Of a DNA stretch of 64,000 nucleotides, positions 53,986 to 64,000 are shown in pieces. The DNA is taken from assembly GCF_026210795.1 (NCBI RefSeq), contig NC_089441.1, forward strand, positions 1,674,001 through 1,738,000, read 5' to 3'. The translations under genes and the position numbers were made by a program. The notes below the pieces were generated by a model, which worked only from the letters and a program-made list of their open reading frames with translations, ran no database searches and was not told the DNA's origin. This DNA is from Rhizophagus irregularis (lineage: Eukaryota; Glomeromycota; Glomeromycetes; Glomerales; Glomeraceae). Numbering within the stretch: position 1 is the first letter of the stretch; each line of letters opens with the position of its first letter.

Positions 53986-54098
53986 AATTATGCAAATGAA
54001 GCAAAATAAAATAATAAATCTTGTAGATATATGTTTACAACAATTTAAAAATATTACCACAATCTTTGTTATGCATTTAATCATTAAATTTCATTATT

Positions 54099-55572
54099 CT
54101 AATAGTCTAATAGATCTCGCACTGGTAGCACCTTTACGATTCCAAGCTTGGTTGGTATTGGCAGGTCAATGGTGTTTTCATCACATTTTTTAACTACAGC
54201 CTGCGTATCTTCTTTATCTCTCTGGGCAATAAGTATGGCTTTAACAACATGACGTACAAAAATACCAAGATTTGTAATAATTTCAGAATCTTTTTTTAGT
54301 TTTTGTTGATCTGTCACTCTTAAATGCATCTGAAATAATTGTCGCCATACATCCTCAGTGATAAATTCATCTAATTCATTATATGGTTCCACTGCCCTAT
54401 TTATTAATATTAATTATTAATTAATTTGATTTTAAAAAGTTAAATAATATTGTAAGTACTAACCTTTTATGTGTTGTTTTAAATTCATTTGCAAGTTTTA
54501 CAATGGCAACATGGAATTTGTAGCGATATGTATTAAACCATGAACCTACATCTTTAACCAAGGTTCCTAACCTTGGATCAGTTTTGGTAATTTTACAGAC
54601 ACGTACAACAAGTTCCTCATATAGTGCTACTGTATTGTTCCTTGTACGAAGAAAAAGTGCCTTGCACTCTTCCTGTAACTGGAACTTAATATACTAAAAA
54701 TTGAAATAAATATGAGTATAGTAATAATTAATTTTGTAATTAGATATAATGAAATTTCACCTGATCAATTTCTGGAAGTGACGATCCTGATTGTAATACA
54801 GCTTCATGAGATAAATTTGATGTTAAAGACGTTTCACATTCTTCTTCATTAACTTTAGTTGACATTCCATTTCGGATGCTTATAGCCAAGTTTAAAATTC
54901 TTTGATGATAAGCCAACCACAAGGCGATTTCAAATTCGTTAGTCATATTATGAAATTGCGATGGAAATTTTGGCTGCTGTCCACTTAATGGTATATTTGT
55001 CTCATCTTCATTGTCACTGCATGTTTGGCCTGTTACAGAGAAATTTTCATCACTGCTTTTCATATTATTTTTATCAATATTGAACTGCTTTTGGTTCGAT
55101 ATAACAGTATTAGTACTATTAATATCTGCTTGCTGCTCATTTTGATTAACACAAGATAAGTTGGTAGATATGTCATCTGAACTAGCTGTTTCTACTGATT
55201 CAGAATCTCTAATATTAGTACTAGTAATATCAATTTGCTGTTTATTTTGATTTGACTTTTTTATCTTTTTTACAGCAGGCATATCTATTTCTGTTATTTC
55301 TGGATCATCATCAGAAGGAATTTCGTTATTTTTATTATTTTGCTGATGATTAGATGTCTTTGTTCTGGCAGAGTTACCAGGCGCCTTCTTTTTTCGACCA
55401 CGTTTGGTGGGACCTCTTGTGCTAAGTTTGTTTGAGTCATCATAATTATTAGAGGGAGTTTCTAACTCTTTAGGTACCACTAAGACTAATAAATGTTTGT
55501 TAATGCAAATATAGTAAATAAAGATAATACTGTATTAATTTATTGCTTACCAAATTTTTTTTTCGGAGGCAT
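54099..55572 (-). CDS. AT-hook partner protein of the CACTA/Plavaka-like element
   Basis: Exons on the minus strand: 55479-54761, 54693-54464 and 54396-54099, phases consistent, ending VRDLLDY. A first exon with ATG at 55572 (MPPKKK) and donor GTAAGC at 55548 looks natural but is out of phase with exon 2 because of an 11-A run, so the 5' end is unsettled. The N-terminal region has an AT-hook-like RGPTKRGRKKK, then a Ser/Asn/Asp/Gln-rich linker, then a helical region (ALWLAYHQRILNLAISI; LQEECKALFLRTRNNTV; WFNTYRYKF; DVWRQLFQMHLRV). No enzyme motif. I take it as a DNA-binding or transposition accessory protein because of the AT-hook and its divergent pairing with the transposase gene. Confidence 0.6.
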
Positions 55573-56269
55573 AGTATTGAAATATTATCAAATATTTAAT
55601 TTGAAAAATTGACTATGTTTATTAAAAAATTATTAAGTGTATTAATGTAATATCAAACGAATATATTATATTATTGCAAATGTTTTTATAATCAAAGTGG
55701 CTTTAAGTATGATAAGAAATATGGTTTATATATATCTAAATAAAATGATTACGCAAGCAAATAATTATTATTTTTTTTAAAATTAAATGATTACACAAGC
55801 AAATAATTGATTGATTATGTAAGCAAATAATTAATTCTTTTTTTTTTAATTAATTACGCAAGCAAATAATTAATTCTTTTTTTTAAACTTAGTAAATTTT
55901 TTATAAACTTTATAATTTCATAGTCTATTTGATCATTTTAAATAGTTATTTTATATTATTTTGAGAATACTTTTGTATAGTTTATTTAATACTTTCATAT
56001 AGTTTATTTAATACTTTTATAGTTTATTTTTATTTAATACTTATGTTTACACTTTTGTATAGTTTATTATATAGTATAGTTTATTTTAAACTATTTAATA
56101 CTCTTTTGTCAGTCATTGCTTTTTTTGAATTTTTAGTTTTATACTTTTATTGTTCTTATATATTGATTGTTAATATCATATAAAATATAAAAAAAAATTC
56201 TTCATGTTTCTTTTATAAACAAAAATAATAATAAGAATATCTCTGCAATTTGAAAAAAAAAATTCTAAA

Positions 56270-59200
56270 ATGAAACGTTCAAAAAATAGTCGTCTATATG
56301 TACCAACACCAAAACTACGTGTTAGAGCTACTAGAAAACTAAGAGCTACTGAAGAAGACGAATCTTTTATATCTGATAACATTTCAGGACATGACAATAC
56401 AGATGACATTCCAGAATACAATAATACAGAATATATTTCCAATTTCAGAGGAAACACTGGTGAGGCTGAAAGCTCATCAGAAATGACAAACGAGGTTAGT
56501 ATATATGTTCTGAGATTATAGTGCTATGTACTTCATGAAAGAAATATTAAATATGAGTATTTAACATACAATTTTTTATAAATTATTTCAAGGAGTTCAA
56601 GCAGCAGCTTCCTGAACATAATATGGACATTAATGATAACTACCAACCTTCAGACATTGACACTACTGATACTACAGAAGAAATTTTAATGAAAAATATT
56701 GATGATTCACATAGGTCATTACTTGATATTGTAGAAGAAGATGAAGAAGATGATTCAATGAATAATAGTGATGTGCTGGAAGAAGAATCTTCTAATTTCG
56801 AAGGTTTTGATAGTGAATACGGTCCATATTTTCCAAATTTTACATCAACAATGATTTTTATTTGGATTACTAAACATATGATTTGTAAGTAATATTGACT
56901 GAATGCTTTATTATGTAAACTTACTGATTTTATGTAGCAACATCTGCGTATGAGGATCTTGCCAAGATTCTCACACATCCTGAGTATCGAAAGGAGGATA
57001 TCACTAAAAATATTCGTCAGATACGAAAATGGAGAGATAGGCTACCTCTAGTCAAAGTTCGCAAACATGATGTACCTCTCAGCATGCAGCGGACACCATC
57101 CACATATGCATCTACAAAAAAAGCATTTACAATTTCTCCACTTACGCATCTGGAGCGTATTTTAAAAAATCTATTAATCATGCCAAAGATGTATTTTGGT
57201 CCCAGAATAGTTGCAAATGAAAAACGAGAATTCTGGCATGGTGAACTCTGGCAGGATTCATTATTATTTGGAGAAAACAAGATTAGAACTACAAATGAAG
57301 GTTTGTAATATTTTCACTCTTTATAGTAGTAAGATTAATCAGATAAATAACATAATTTTTTATCTAGAATTTTATAAAGCAGGCGAATTTTTAATATTTC
57401 GTGAGCAATCATCCACATTTATGTGTCGAGTACGTAGTGTAGTGAATAATGAAATGGATAATAATACACTTAAACTAAAGGTTGATATGCTACTTAAACA
57501 TGAAAAGCTTCCTAATTGTCGTCCTAGCTAATGATAATCAACACACTCGTGGAAACAATATGGAGTTATGGTTAGTTGAAGGAGAAGCAAAATTGGTAAA
57601 CCCATCAAATGTAGTACAACACATCGTTGTTTGGTTATGTGACATGCCAGAACCTGATGAATACGATTTTTATATTAAAGAAATTGTATATAGTTTTGAT
57701 AGCAGGTGGAAATATCGTGATATAGCATCAAGACATCGATTACCTTATGAAAATATTACAATTATGCAGTCACAACAGAACCTGCCCATCTTAAAGGTAT
57801 TTCTTGATATATATGTTGATGATTTTGGTACTTACAGAAATGTGTACCATTCCTTAGGTGGTGTTTACTTACAAATTGGAAACATGCCATCAACTCTTCG
57901 AAAACAATTAAAGAATCATTTTTTAATAGGATTTGTTCCATTTGGAGCAAATTTTAACGATTTTATAAAACCCATAGTTCAAGACATAAAGTCCTTAGAA
58001 AATGGTCGTGTAATGCAAACTTTATATGGTGATGCATGGGTAATAGGTGGTATTGGATGTGTTACTGCTGACTTGCCACAAGGCAATGATTTAGCAGCTG
58101 TAAAACGACATGGAGCTAATCATGGGTGTCGAACATGTAATGTTTCAAATGACCAATATACTGATCCAAACTATAATTACATTAAGAATGCTCGTTTTCA
58201 ACAGCAAACAAATGAACGAATTGCAGAGATTGAAAGTCAACATTTAAGAATGGATCAGGATCGACTAGCTACCAAATATGGATTAATAAAACCAGGTCCT
58301 CTCAATGATTTGAAATGGAATCAACACCTCCAAACACCACAAGATGCGTACCATTCTATGGCTGGAAAGGCACGTACTCTATTAGAAGTAACATTTAACA
58401 TTTTTAATACAAATGGTGAAAATGATTTTTTAGAGTATTGGAAACGTATTGAAAAACCCTCCCACTGGAGTAGAATGCCTAATCCATTGCGACATCGTCA
58501 AAGTTTCATGTTTTCCGATGTGTTAAGACTTGCAATGCTAATGCCGTTTATACTCCAGCGCTTTTTAGAATCTTGTCATATAAAGACAGATGCTTTGAAT
58601 AACTGGCATAAAAATTCTGGAATAAGACGAAATTTAGTTGCATCAAAATTATGTGCATGTTGGGCTATTGAAGCAAAAGCACTAAAACTTGCATTTTCAA
58701 CCACTATGACGGAAAATACTTATCAAGAATTGCAAGAAACACTAAAAAAAGAACGAGAGATACTAATACAAGTAAGTATTATATATGCAACCAAATGGTT
58801 TCATTAAATGTTATTGAATATACCACTAATATAACAAACTCATTATTTGTTCTTAGATATTCCCAGATACCTTCACCAATCTGCCTAATTTGCATGTAAA
58901 TATGCACCTTTTACAGCATGCTCGTAATTTTGCAACACTCGTAAATACTGCTGTTGGTGTAAAAGAGATGGTACATCGTATATTTAAAACAATGGTACCA
59001 CATATGAACTGTAAAGAAATCGAACTTGACCTTACACGACGGTATAATACAATTCAGGCATTACGGCATCTCATTGATGGTTGGACAGATCCTCGTTTTA
59101 ATACAAGACCAAATGCATTACCTAAACTTATTGCAGATCCAAATATTTACACGATATTAACTGCTTGGTATGCTACAGAAAATTTTAATACTATAAATAG

Positions 59201-59907
59201 TCAAGAATTCGAAGACAAACAGGATGGTAACTAAGTAAATTTTATTAGCCATTATTGGAAGTAATGAAGTACATTTTATACATGCTAATTTAATATTATT
59301 TACAGACGATAATATTACCATATGCTGCCATAATAGCAATTTTATTGATATTTCATTAAATAGTCGATGGAGTGCCAAAAAAGTTAATGACAGAGGACTA
59401 TCAAAGAAGTTGGATTATAAGCATCCATTTTTTCAAGATATTTCTGTATCATATAGGGAACACTTCAATTCAAAAGAAGCAATACTAAATAGGAAGTTAG
59501 AATTTTATAATTCTATTTCCTATACCATCCTTAAAGATGGTCAAGACCCTATCCGATTGAAAATTCATATTGGTGATATTGTGGAGCTACCTGAAGAATC
59601 CGAAGGTATCGCATATGCCAAAGTGAAATCAATTTTTCGGCATCAAGCAAACAACGGCCAATACTATGCATTTTTTTTCTTTGATTGGTTTCAGGCAACA
59701 AACATTATGGATTCTGTATTAGAATGCCCATTTTATAATATTCAGAAACCTGAAGAATCACGGTGGTTTCAAAATTTTCCAATTACGTTTATTGATCGCA
59801 ATCCATGTGTATTCTTTATACACAATTGTGGGAATACATGTAATACTGAGCATGATGAAGAAAATCGAAGTTATATTTTAAACAGATATTATTATAATGC
59901 AGTATAG
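56270..59907 (+). pseudogene. Tnp2/Plavaka-like transposase, multi-exon, one frameshift
   Basis: Exons: 56270-56494, 56593-56884, 56938-57300, 57368-about 57525, about 57525-58771, 58857-59226, and a last exon of about 59307-59907. N-terminal acidic region, then a conserved-looking core: VWLCDMPEPDEYDFYIKE, VYLQIGNMPSTLRKQLK, LIGFVPFGANFNDFIKPI, CVTADLPQGNDLAAVKRHG with a CRTC motif, YHSMAGKARTLLEVTFN, then LHVNMHLLQHARNF. This order resembles Tnp2 and fungal Plavaka transposases (growing similarity around the GN..R and DLP..CRTC motifs). Near 57525 the frame shifts by one: MLLKHEKLPNC runs into a stop, and the open frame resumes as ANDNQHTRGNNMELWL. No splice pair resolves this, so a one-base indel is likely. 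Confidence 0.65.
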
Positions 59908-60187
59908 GTAGAAATATAGTTTATTTATGGCGTTATTATATTACTAACATAAACATATTTTATTATATTACTTTATTCAGTTATTCATCAAAAACTGAAG
60001 TTGCCGATTGATTGACGGTTTACAAGCTTTTAACGACATTTTTAATTCCATACCCAAGAAATTTGGTCAAGAGTAATTTATTCTTGGTCTTTATTTACCG
60101 AAAATTACGGTAAAATCAATTGATCTTGTTTTTTTTTTGAAAAAATGAATCATTTTGAGATTTTGAGATATTTTCAAATTATTTTAT

Positions 60188-60487
60188 ATATTGTTGTTAT
60201 ATTATCATTATATGATTGCTATATAAACCAAGACATATTGTTGTCACATTTTCGTTATATGATTGCTATATAAACCAAGACATATTGTTGTCACATTTTC
60301 GTTATATGATTGCTATATAAACTAAATCATATTGTTGTCATATTTTCGTTATATGATTGTTATATAAACTAAATCATATTGTTGTCATATTTTCGTTATA
60401 TGATTGCTATATAAACTAAGTCATATTGTTGTCATATTTTCGTTATATGATTGCTATATAAACTAAGTCATATTGTTGTCATATTGT
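60188..60487. repeat. 47 bp tandem repeat, six copies
   Basis: Six copies of atattgttgtcatattttcg followed by ttatatgattgctatataaa and ctaagtc. The first two carry ccaagac and later ones ctaaatc or ctaagtc, so the array grew by successive local duplication. It lies 280 bp behind the transposase gene. Bases 59908-60187 are AT-rich with nothing recognised. Confidence 0.95.
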
Positions 60488-60650
60488 AAGCATATAGTTA
60501 AAAGAGAGATAACAGAAATGCAAATATCATATGTTCGATATATTTTAAAAATGTTGTTGTCATATTTCTTAAATTTATAAGTTTCTGCAAAAGTTGTTAA
60601 AACTTCGGCCCACTTTATAATTTTTATTACTTTTACATCAATTTTATGAG

Positions 60651-61800
60651 TTATCTAATGAATGTATAATATATGTTGCTATTTCTTAGATTTTTTATAT
60701 TATAAAGTAATTTTTTTTGGAATGAAAAAAAATAGATAATTTCACCCATTACAGCATATTTTGCTTCATTGACATAACATAATTTTGCAATAGAAATGTC
60801 TTTTCTATCTGCAAAATTAAATAAAAAACTAACTGCAGGTATTTTTCCAGTCATTACTTCCATTCCAATCAAGTGGATTGTACCTTCCAATTAATTGTGT
60901 TGAACTTTGACTATCTAGATGGTAGCTCCTTTATTATCACAGTTATCATGGAATGTTGTAACAGCAATAAGTACATCCCAATTTGAATAATATAATAAAT
61001 TAAAATCATAAGGAACCTTCTAATTATTATAATGTGAAAAATCTTTTTTATCAATCCATGATGCAAAAAAGAGGAATAATGTGATTTGTTTCAATTAAGT
61101 TTGAATCAAGTTCAAATTTTAAATATATTTTCTTGATGGTGCTACACTGCATATTAGGGACTATATGAAATTCTAAATATTAATTCTTGTGATAAGATAT
61201 CTTTATAAAAGTAAACTTTATAAAAGAAATCTTAGAGTTTAATATCATAAAATCAAATTAAGTGATAAATCTGCGTAATGATCTTTCAACTTTATAATTT
61301 CTTCTTTACTCCATTTTTTTTGGATCGCTCTAATTAATCTTCATATTTTGTTGAATAAAACACCACTTTAATAAACTCTCCCAAATTTCAATCTCATCCA
61401 TATTTAGTCTCTCTTCAACAATAATTCTAATAAAGAGGCTTTTAAGTTGATAAATTTATCCGAATCAAATAAAATATTAGGTTCTTCACAGGTTCTTCAC
61501 AAATTTTTCAAGACAAAAATTCAATAAATCTGTAAAAGTTTCAAAGTTTCATACTGATAAACTATATTTCGAATACTGGCAGAATTTTGATTTAATATGA
61601 GAAATTAATTTACCTGATATCAAATATATGGGGAGGGATATTTGGCTTTCTTAATATAAACTTTCCTATATTTTTTCCAGTCAAATTAGTAAATGCATAT
61701 TATCTGATACATAGAAGGTTTGAATGAGTTTCTTCTCCAACATAAATAATAGCATTATATCTTATTTGAGTTTCAAAAAGTTTTTTTAATCATTAGATAA
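60651..61800 (-). pseudogene. Third BTB-BACK-TLDc copy, decayed
   Basis: On the minus strand, pieces match the two intact paralogues in order but with stops and shifts. A BTB piece (NAIIYVGEETHSN) lies near 61720-61770, a BACK piece (NMDEIEIWESLLKW) near 61340-61420, and TLDc pieces near 60730-61060 (PYDFNLLYYSNWDVL; FHDNCDNKGATI; HLIGMEVMTGK; VSFLFNFADRKDISIAKLCY). Its C-terminal end (YEVFQV) is missing. It is more diverged than genes 1 and 2 are from each other. Confidence 0.75.
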
Positions 61801-62304
61801 CTCTTCCAAAAATTTTGAAGACATTTCCATTGCATAAAATATAAGAAGTTTTGGAATTCGGCCATGTGAAAATATATATATGATAAAAGTTTTTGTGAAA
61901 TAGGGTTAAACTAAATTAAGAAAATGCCGTTTTAAGTATGAAAGTGTTAAAACATTGTAATTCAATCAAGATAAAATTATTATTAAAACCGTTTTTTTTA
62001 TAAAAAACCTAAATAAACTTTTTTTTAAAAAAAAGGCTTTAACATTTTAAGTTTTAATTAATTTTATTATGGAAAGAAGTAGGAAAAGATGAAAAAAAAG
62101 CGTTTGTATTATATGAAGAAATAGTTAATGGTGGATATATTTGGGAGTAGAGACAAATTACTTATATAATTTGTAGAAAATTCTCTTAAGATTAAAACAT
62201 TGTGACTAATAAAACAGACTACGATATAGGTACTCTAAAAAAAAGAAAAATAAAGATTTATGCAAAAAAATGATTAATATGGTTTGCATGATGAAATTTT
62301 TATA
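61801..62304. other. AT-rich spacer
   Basis: No gene or repeat recognised; short homopolymers only. Confidence 0.4.
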
Positions 62305-62766
62305 TACAGTCTGATCTCGATGTAACGAACCCACGATGTAACGAACTCTCTCGACTTAGCCGAACTTTTTTTTAAAAACCAGTTTCATAGTATTTAAAAA
62401 CATCTTGATATACCGAACATCATATAAACTTTGTATAACGTATACCGAACTTTTATTGATTCACCGCGTATTATGAAACAGTAAAAAAATTTTTAATATA
62501 CCGAACTCAGTCACATGATTTTCCAATTTCGCCTGAATTTAATTAATGTCGGCCAGAATTAGAACCACTTAATTTTTGCCTAAATTAAGACATCTTTAAT
62601 TCTGGCCGAAATTGGGATATTAATCACGTGATTTTCTTTATATACCGAACTTTCACTGAAAAACTTAGGGGTTCGGTATATAATAAAAATTGGCTTTACC
62701 GAACTCTACTATATACCAAACTTTTACTCCCAAACCGTGAGTTCGGTATATCGAGATTTGACTGTA
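62305..62766. mobile_element. Tc1/mariner-type MITE (~460 bp) with inner foldback
   Basis: Ends TACAGTCTGATCTCGATGTA (left, from 62305) and the reverse complement of TACAGTCAAATCTCGATATA (right, ending 62766), with TA at both edges. The interior repeats taccgaac and gttcggtata in both orientations, plus an inner inverted pair around cggccagaattag and taattctggccg (62550-62606). Non-coding. It shares the TACAGTC tip with the MITE at 33814. Confidence 0.85.
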
Positions 62767-63320
62767 AGAATATGACCGATTTTTGTGTTAAAGATTTTCT
62801 CAACAAGCAACTACAAATTTATTTACACAATTAAAATACTAAACTCTGTAAATATACAACAATTATTGAATGTATTTAATAGTTTATATTATAATTTTAG
62901 TTATCCATAGCGCAAGTTTTCTGTATTTACCTGTTATAAAAGAGTTTGTTAGTAGTGTGTTAAAATTTTATTTTGTAATAAAAGAAGATACATAGTCAAT
63001 TCCTCCTCCAGAATTAACAGACTTTTATTAACAACAAAGATAGGGTGCCCATATTGAGATCCTGGGTTGGTTACCAACATGTCAATACAGTAATTCTCCT
63101 AATTAAACCAGGAATTCCTTTCTAAAATGACCCAAATTTCTTGATCTATTACTGAAGTGTTGTACTAAGGCTGTATTCGCTTAAATCAAACCAAAAAGTT
63201 CTTGGTCAGTTACTACCAAAGCTGGTGTACCAAGGCTGTATTCTCTTAAATTCAACAAAAGTTTTCTTGATCTACTACCAAAGTTATTGATACAGTAATT
63301 CTTCTAAATTGAAACAGGAA
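62767..63320. repeat. Spacer with ~80 bp decayed repeat (63050-63310)
   Basis: Between 63090 and 63310 a unit containing ttcttgatctaytactraag, then tgttgtactaaggctgtatt and cgcttaaatcaaacc, recurs about three times with drift. The rest of this stretch is AT-rich without genes. Confidence 0.6.
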
Positions 63321-63635
63321 TTCCTCGACTCGCTTAGGAGTTACCCTAACTTTGCAAAATAAAAAAAAACACACCCTTTCTTTCAAAAATTTCTGATATA
63401 AGTTCAATCTTTCTGCTTCCTCCAAAAAATGAGTAGACCAAGCATTATCAAGGCTTTTCCAGTTATCTGAGAATGTTGAAGTAACCATGACTCTATAATG
63501 TAAATTCAAAAATCCATAATATGATGAATTATTGCCTTGCCTTTTTAAATAAGAAATAAGAATTAGAAGGTCAAAAGATTGGTTGGTCAGTAGCTTTATA
63601 TTACAAGTTAAAATATTATTCACAAGATTTACCAT
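63252..63635 (-). CDS. Small open frame, 127 aa, unrecognised
   Basis: Uninterrupted ATG-to-stop frame on the minus strand, starting MVNLVNNILTCNIK and containing SYLKRQGNNSSYYGFLNL and VTPKRVEEFLFQFRR. Its composition is more protein-like than that of other frames in this AT-rich end, but its 3' part runs into the decayed repeat, so it may be a gene fragment. No domain recognised. Confidence 0.25.
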   Translation of the reverse strand: MVNLVNNILTCNIKLLTNQSFDLLILISYLKRQGNNSSYYGFLNLHYRVMVTSTFSDNWKSLDNAWSTHFLEEAERLNLYQKFLKERVCFFLFCKVRVTPKRVEEFLFQFRRITVSITLVVDQENFC

Positions 63636-63689
63636 TTTGGCCAGGATAGTTTTTGGATGTGTTCATATTGTTAATTTCAAATAGGTAAA

Positions 63690-64000
63690 TAAATTGTTGA
63701 GAAAGAAGTTTATAATAATGCAAATACTAGTTAAAGAGTTGATAAATACTAAATTGTTTAATAAGGAGTTAATAAATTGTTAAAGAGTAGATATTAATAT
63801 ATTGTTAAGAATAGAAAGAAATAAAGATTCAATAATATGAATCGTTAAAGAATAGAATTAAAGAATAAAAGAATATCATAATAAATTGTTAAAGAATAGA
63901 ATTAAAGAATAAAAAGAATATAAATTGTTAAATAATAGAATTGAATAAAAAGAATAAATAATAAATAAAAAATAAAAGTATTAAATCGTATAAATTGTTA
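63690..64000. repeat. Low-complexity aataaattgttaaagaatag array
   Basis: Degenerate repetition of aaattgttaaagaatagaat and aaagaataaaaagaata up to the window edge. No coding potential. Confidence 0.8.

Larger units (their letters stand above)
54099..59907. mobile_element. CACTA/Plavaka-like DNA transposon with two divergent genes
   Basis: Two multi-exon genes run outward from a ~700 bp AT-rich centre (55573-56269): a 400-residue AT-hook protein on the minus strand and a large Tnp2-superfamily transposase-like protein on the plus strand. A two-gene layout with a transposase and a DNA-binding partner is common in CACTA-type elements. The coordinates given are gene limits; I could not find terminal inverted repeats or target duplications. 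The centre holds repeated gcaagcaaataattaat phrases (55755-55880), possible subterminal or regulatory repeats. Confidence 0.65.

Noticed and set aside
60188-60487. Regular 47 bp repeats considered as a CRISPR array
   Set aside because: The units are directly contiguous with no variable spacers, in a eukaryotic context.

Overview
The window looks like nuclear DNA of an arbuscular mycorrhizal fungus, most likely Rhizophagus (Glomus) irregularis or a close relative. It is very AT-rich, its introns are mostly short GT..AG introns of about 55-100 nt, and the cellular genes belong to families I associate with that genus: BTB-BACK-TLDc proteins, F-box/LRR-type proteins and lineage-specific multi-exon proteins. 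Most of the rest is transposons, non-autonomous elements and tandem repeats. No rRNA, CRISPR or prokaryotic features were seen. The species call is an inference from gene families, not from a search.

Layout. 1-3745: a ~90 bp satellite array interrupted by an apparently intact hAT transposon (684-3058) with a perfect 8 bp target duplication. 3753-6209: a six-exon fungal gene with four 49-residue repeats and an in-frame stop. 6355-6925: a minisatellite. 7124-20430: a giant Polinton/Maverick-like element. 20430-23300: repeats and A-rich DNA. 23314-26854: a CACTA (Tnp2) transposase gene with a nonsense codon. 27889-32887: three small cellular-type genes (Myb/SANT-like, bZIP-like, and an unknown gene of about ten exons) with a composite MITE between them. 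33000-42900: MITEs, repeats, a tRNA-like relic and two decayed genes. 42934-50660: two paralogous BTB-BACK-TLDc genes sharing a promoter block, with a second MITE copy and an F-box/LRR relic between them. 51600-53990: tandem repeats and strand-asymmetric simple sequence. 54099-59907: a two-gene divergent CACTA/Plavaka-like element. 60188-64000: minisatellite, a third, decayed BTB-TLDc copy, a mariner-type MITE and low-complexity DNA.

The most remarkable object is the 7.1-20.4 kb element. It carries a replication module (SF3 helicase, family B DNA polymerase), an A32/FtsK-HerA-type packaging ATPase, a DDE integrase with a chromodomain, a DUF5679-like zinc ribbon, a protein with viral NPxTGR-type adaptor motifs and an F-box protein. 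I see none of the usual Polinton jelly-roll capsid or Ulp1-type protease genes. In their place are a Ty3/gypsy-type Gag and a retropepsin-like protease. The protease has no ATG and lies in the -1 frame behind an A9 run at the gag stop; a 65 nt intron could join the frames equally well. This suggests a double-stranded DNA element with a retrovirus-style structural module.

This copy is damaged. The polymerase gene is split into an N-terminal piece on the minus strand and a C-terminal piece on the plus strand 3 kb away. Two matching terminal blocks lie in direct rather than inverted orientation. A single inversion of the left arm explains both facts. The polymerase N-terminal piece has two in-frame stops, and the integrase is one nucleotide out of frame with its chromodomain.
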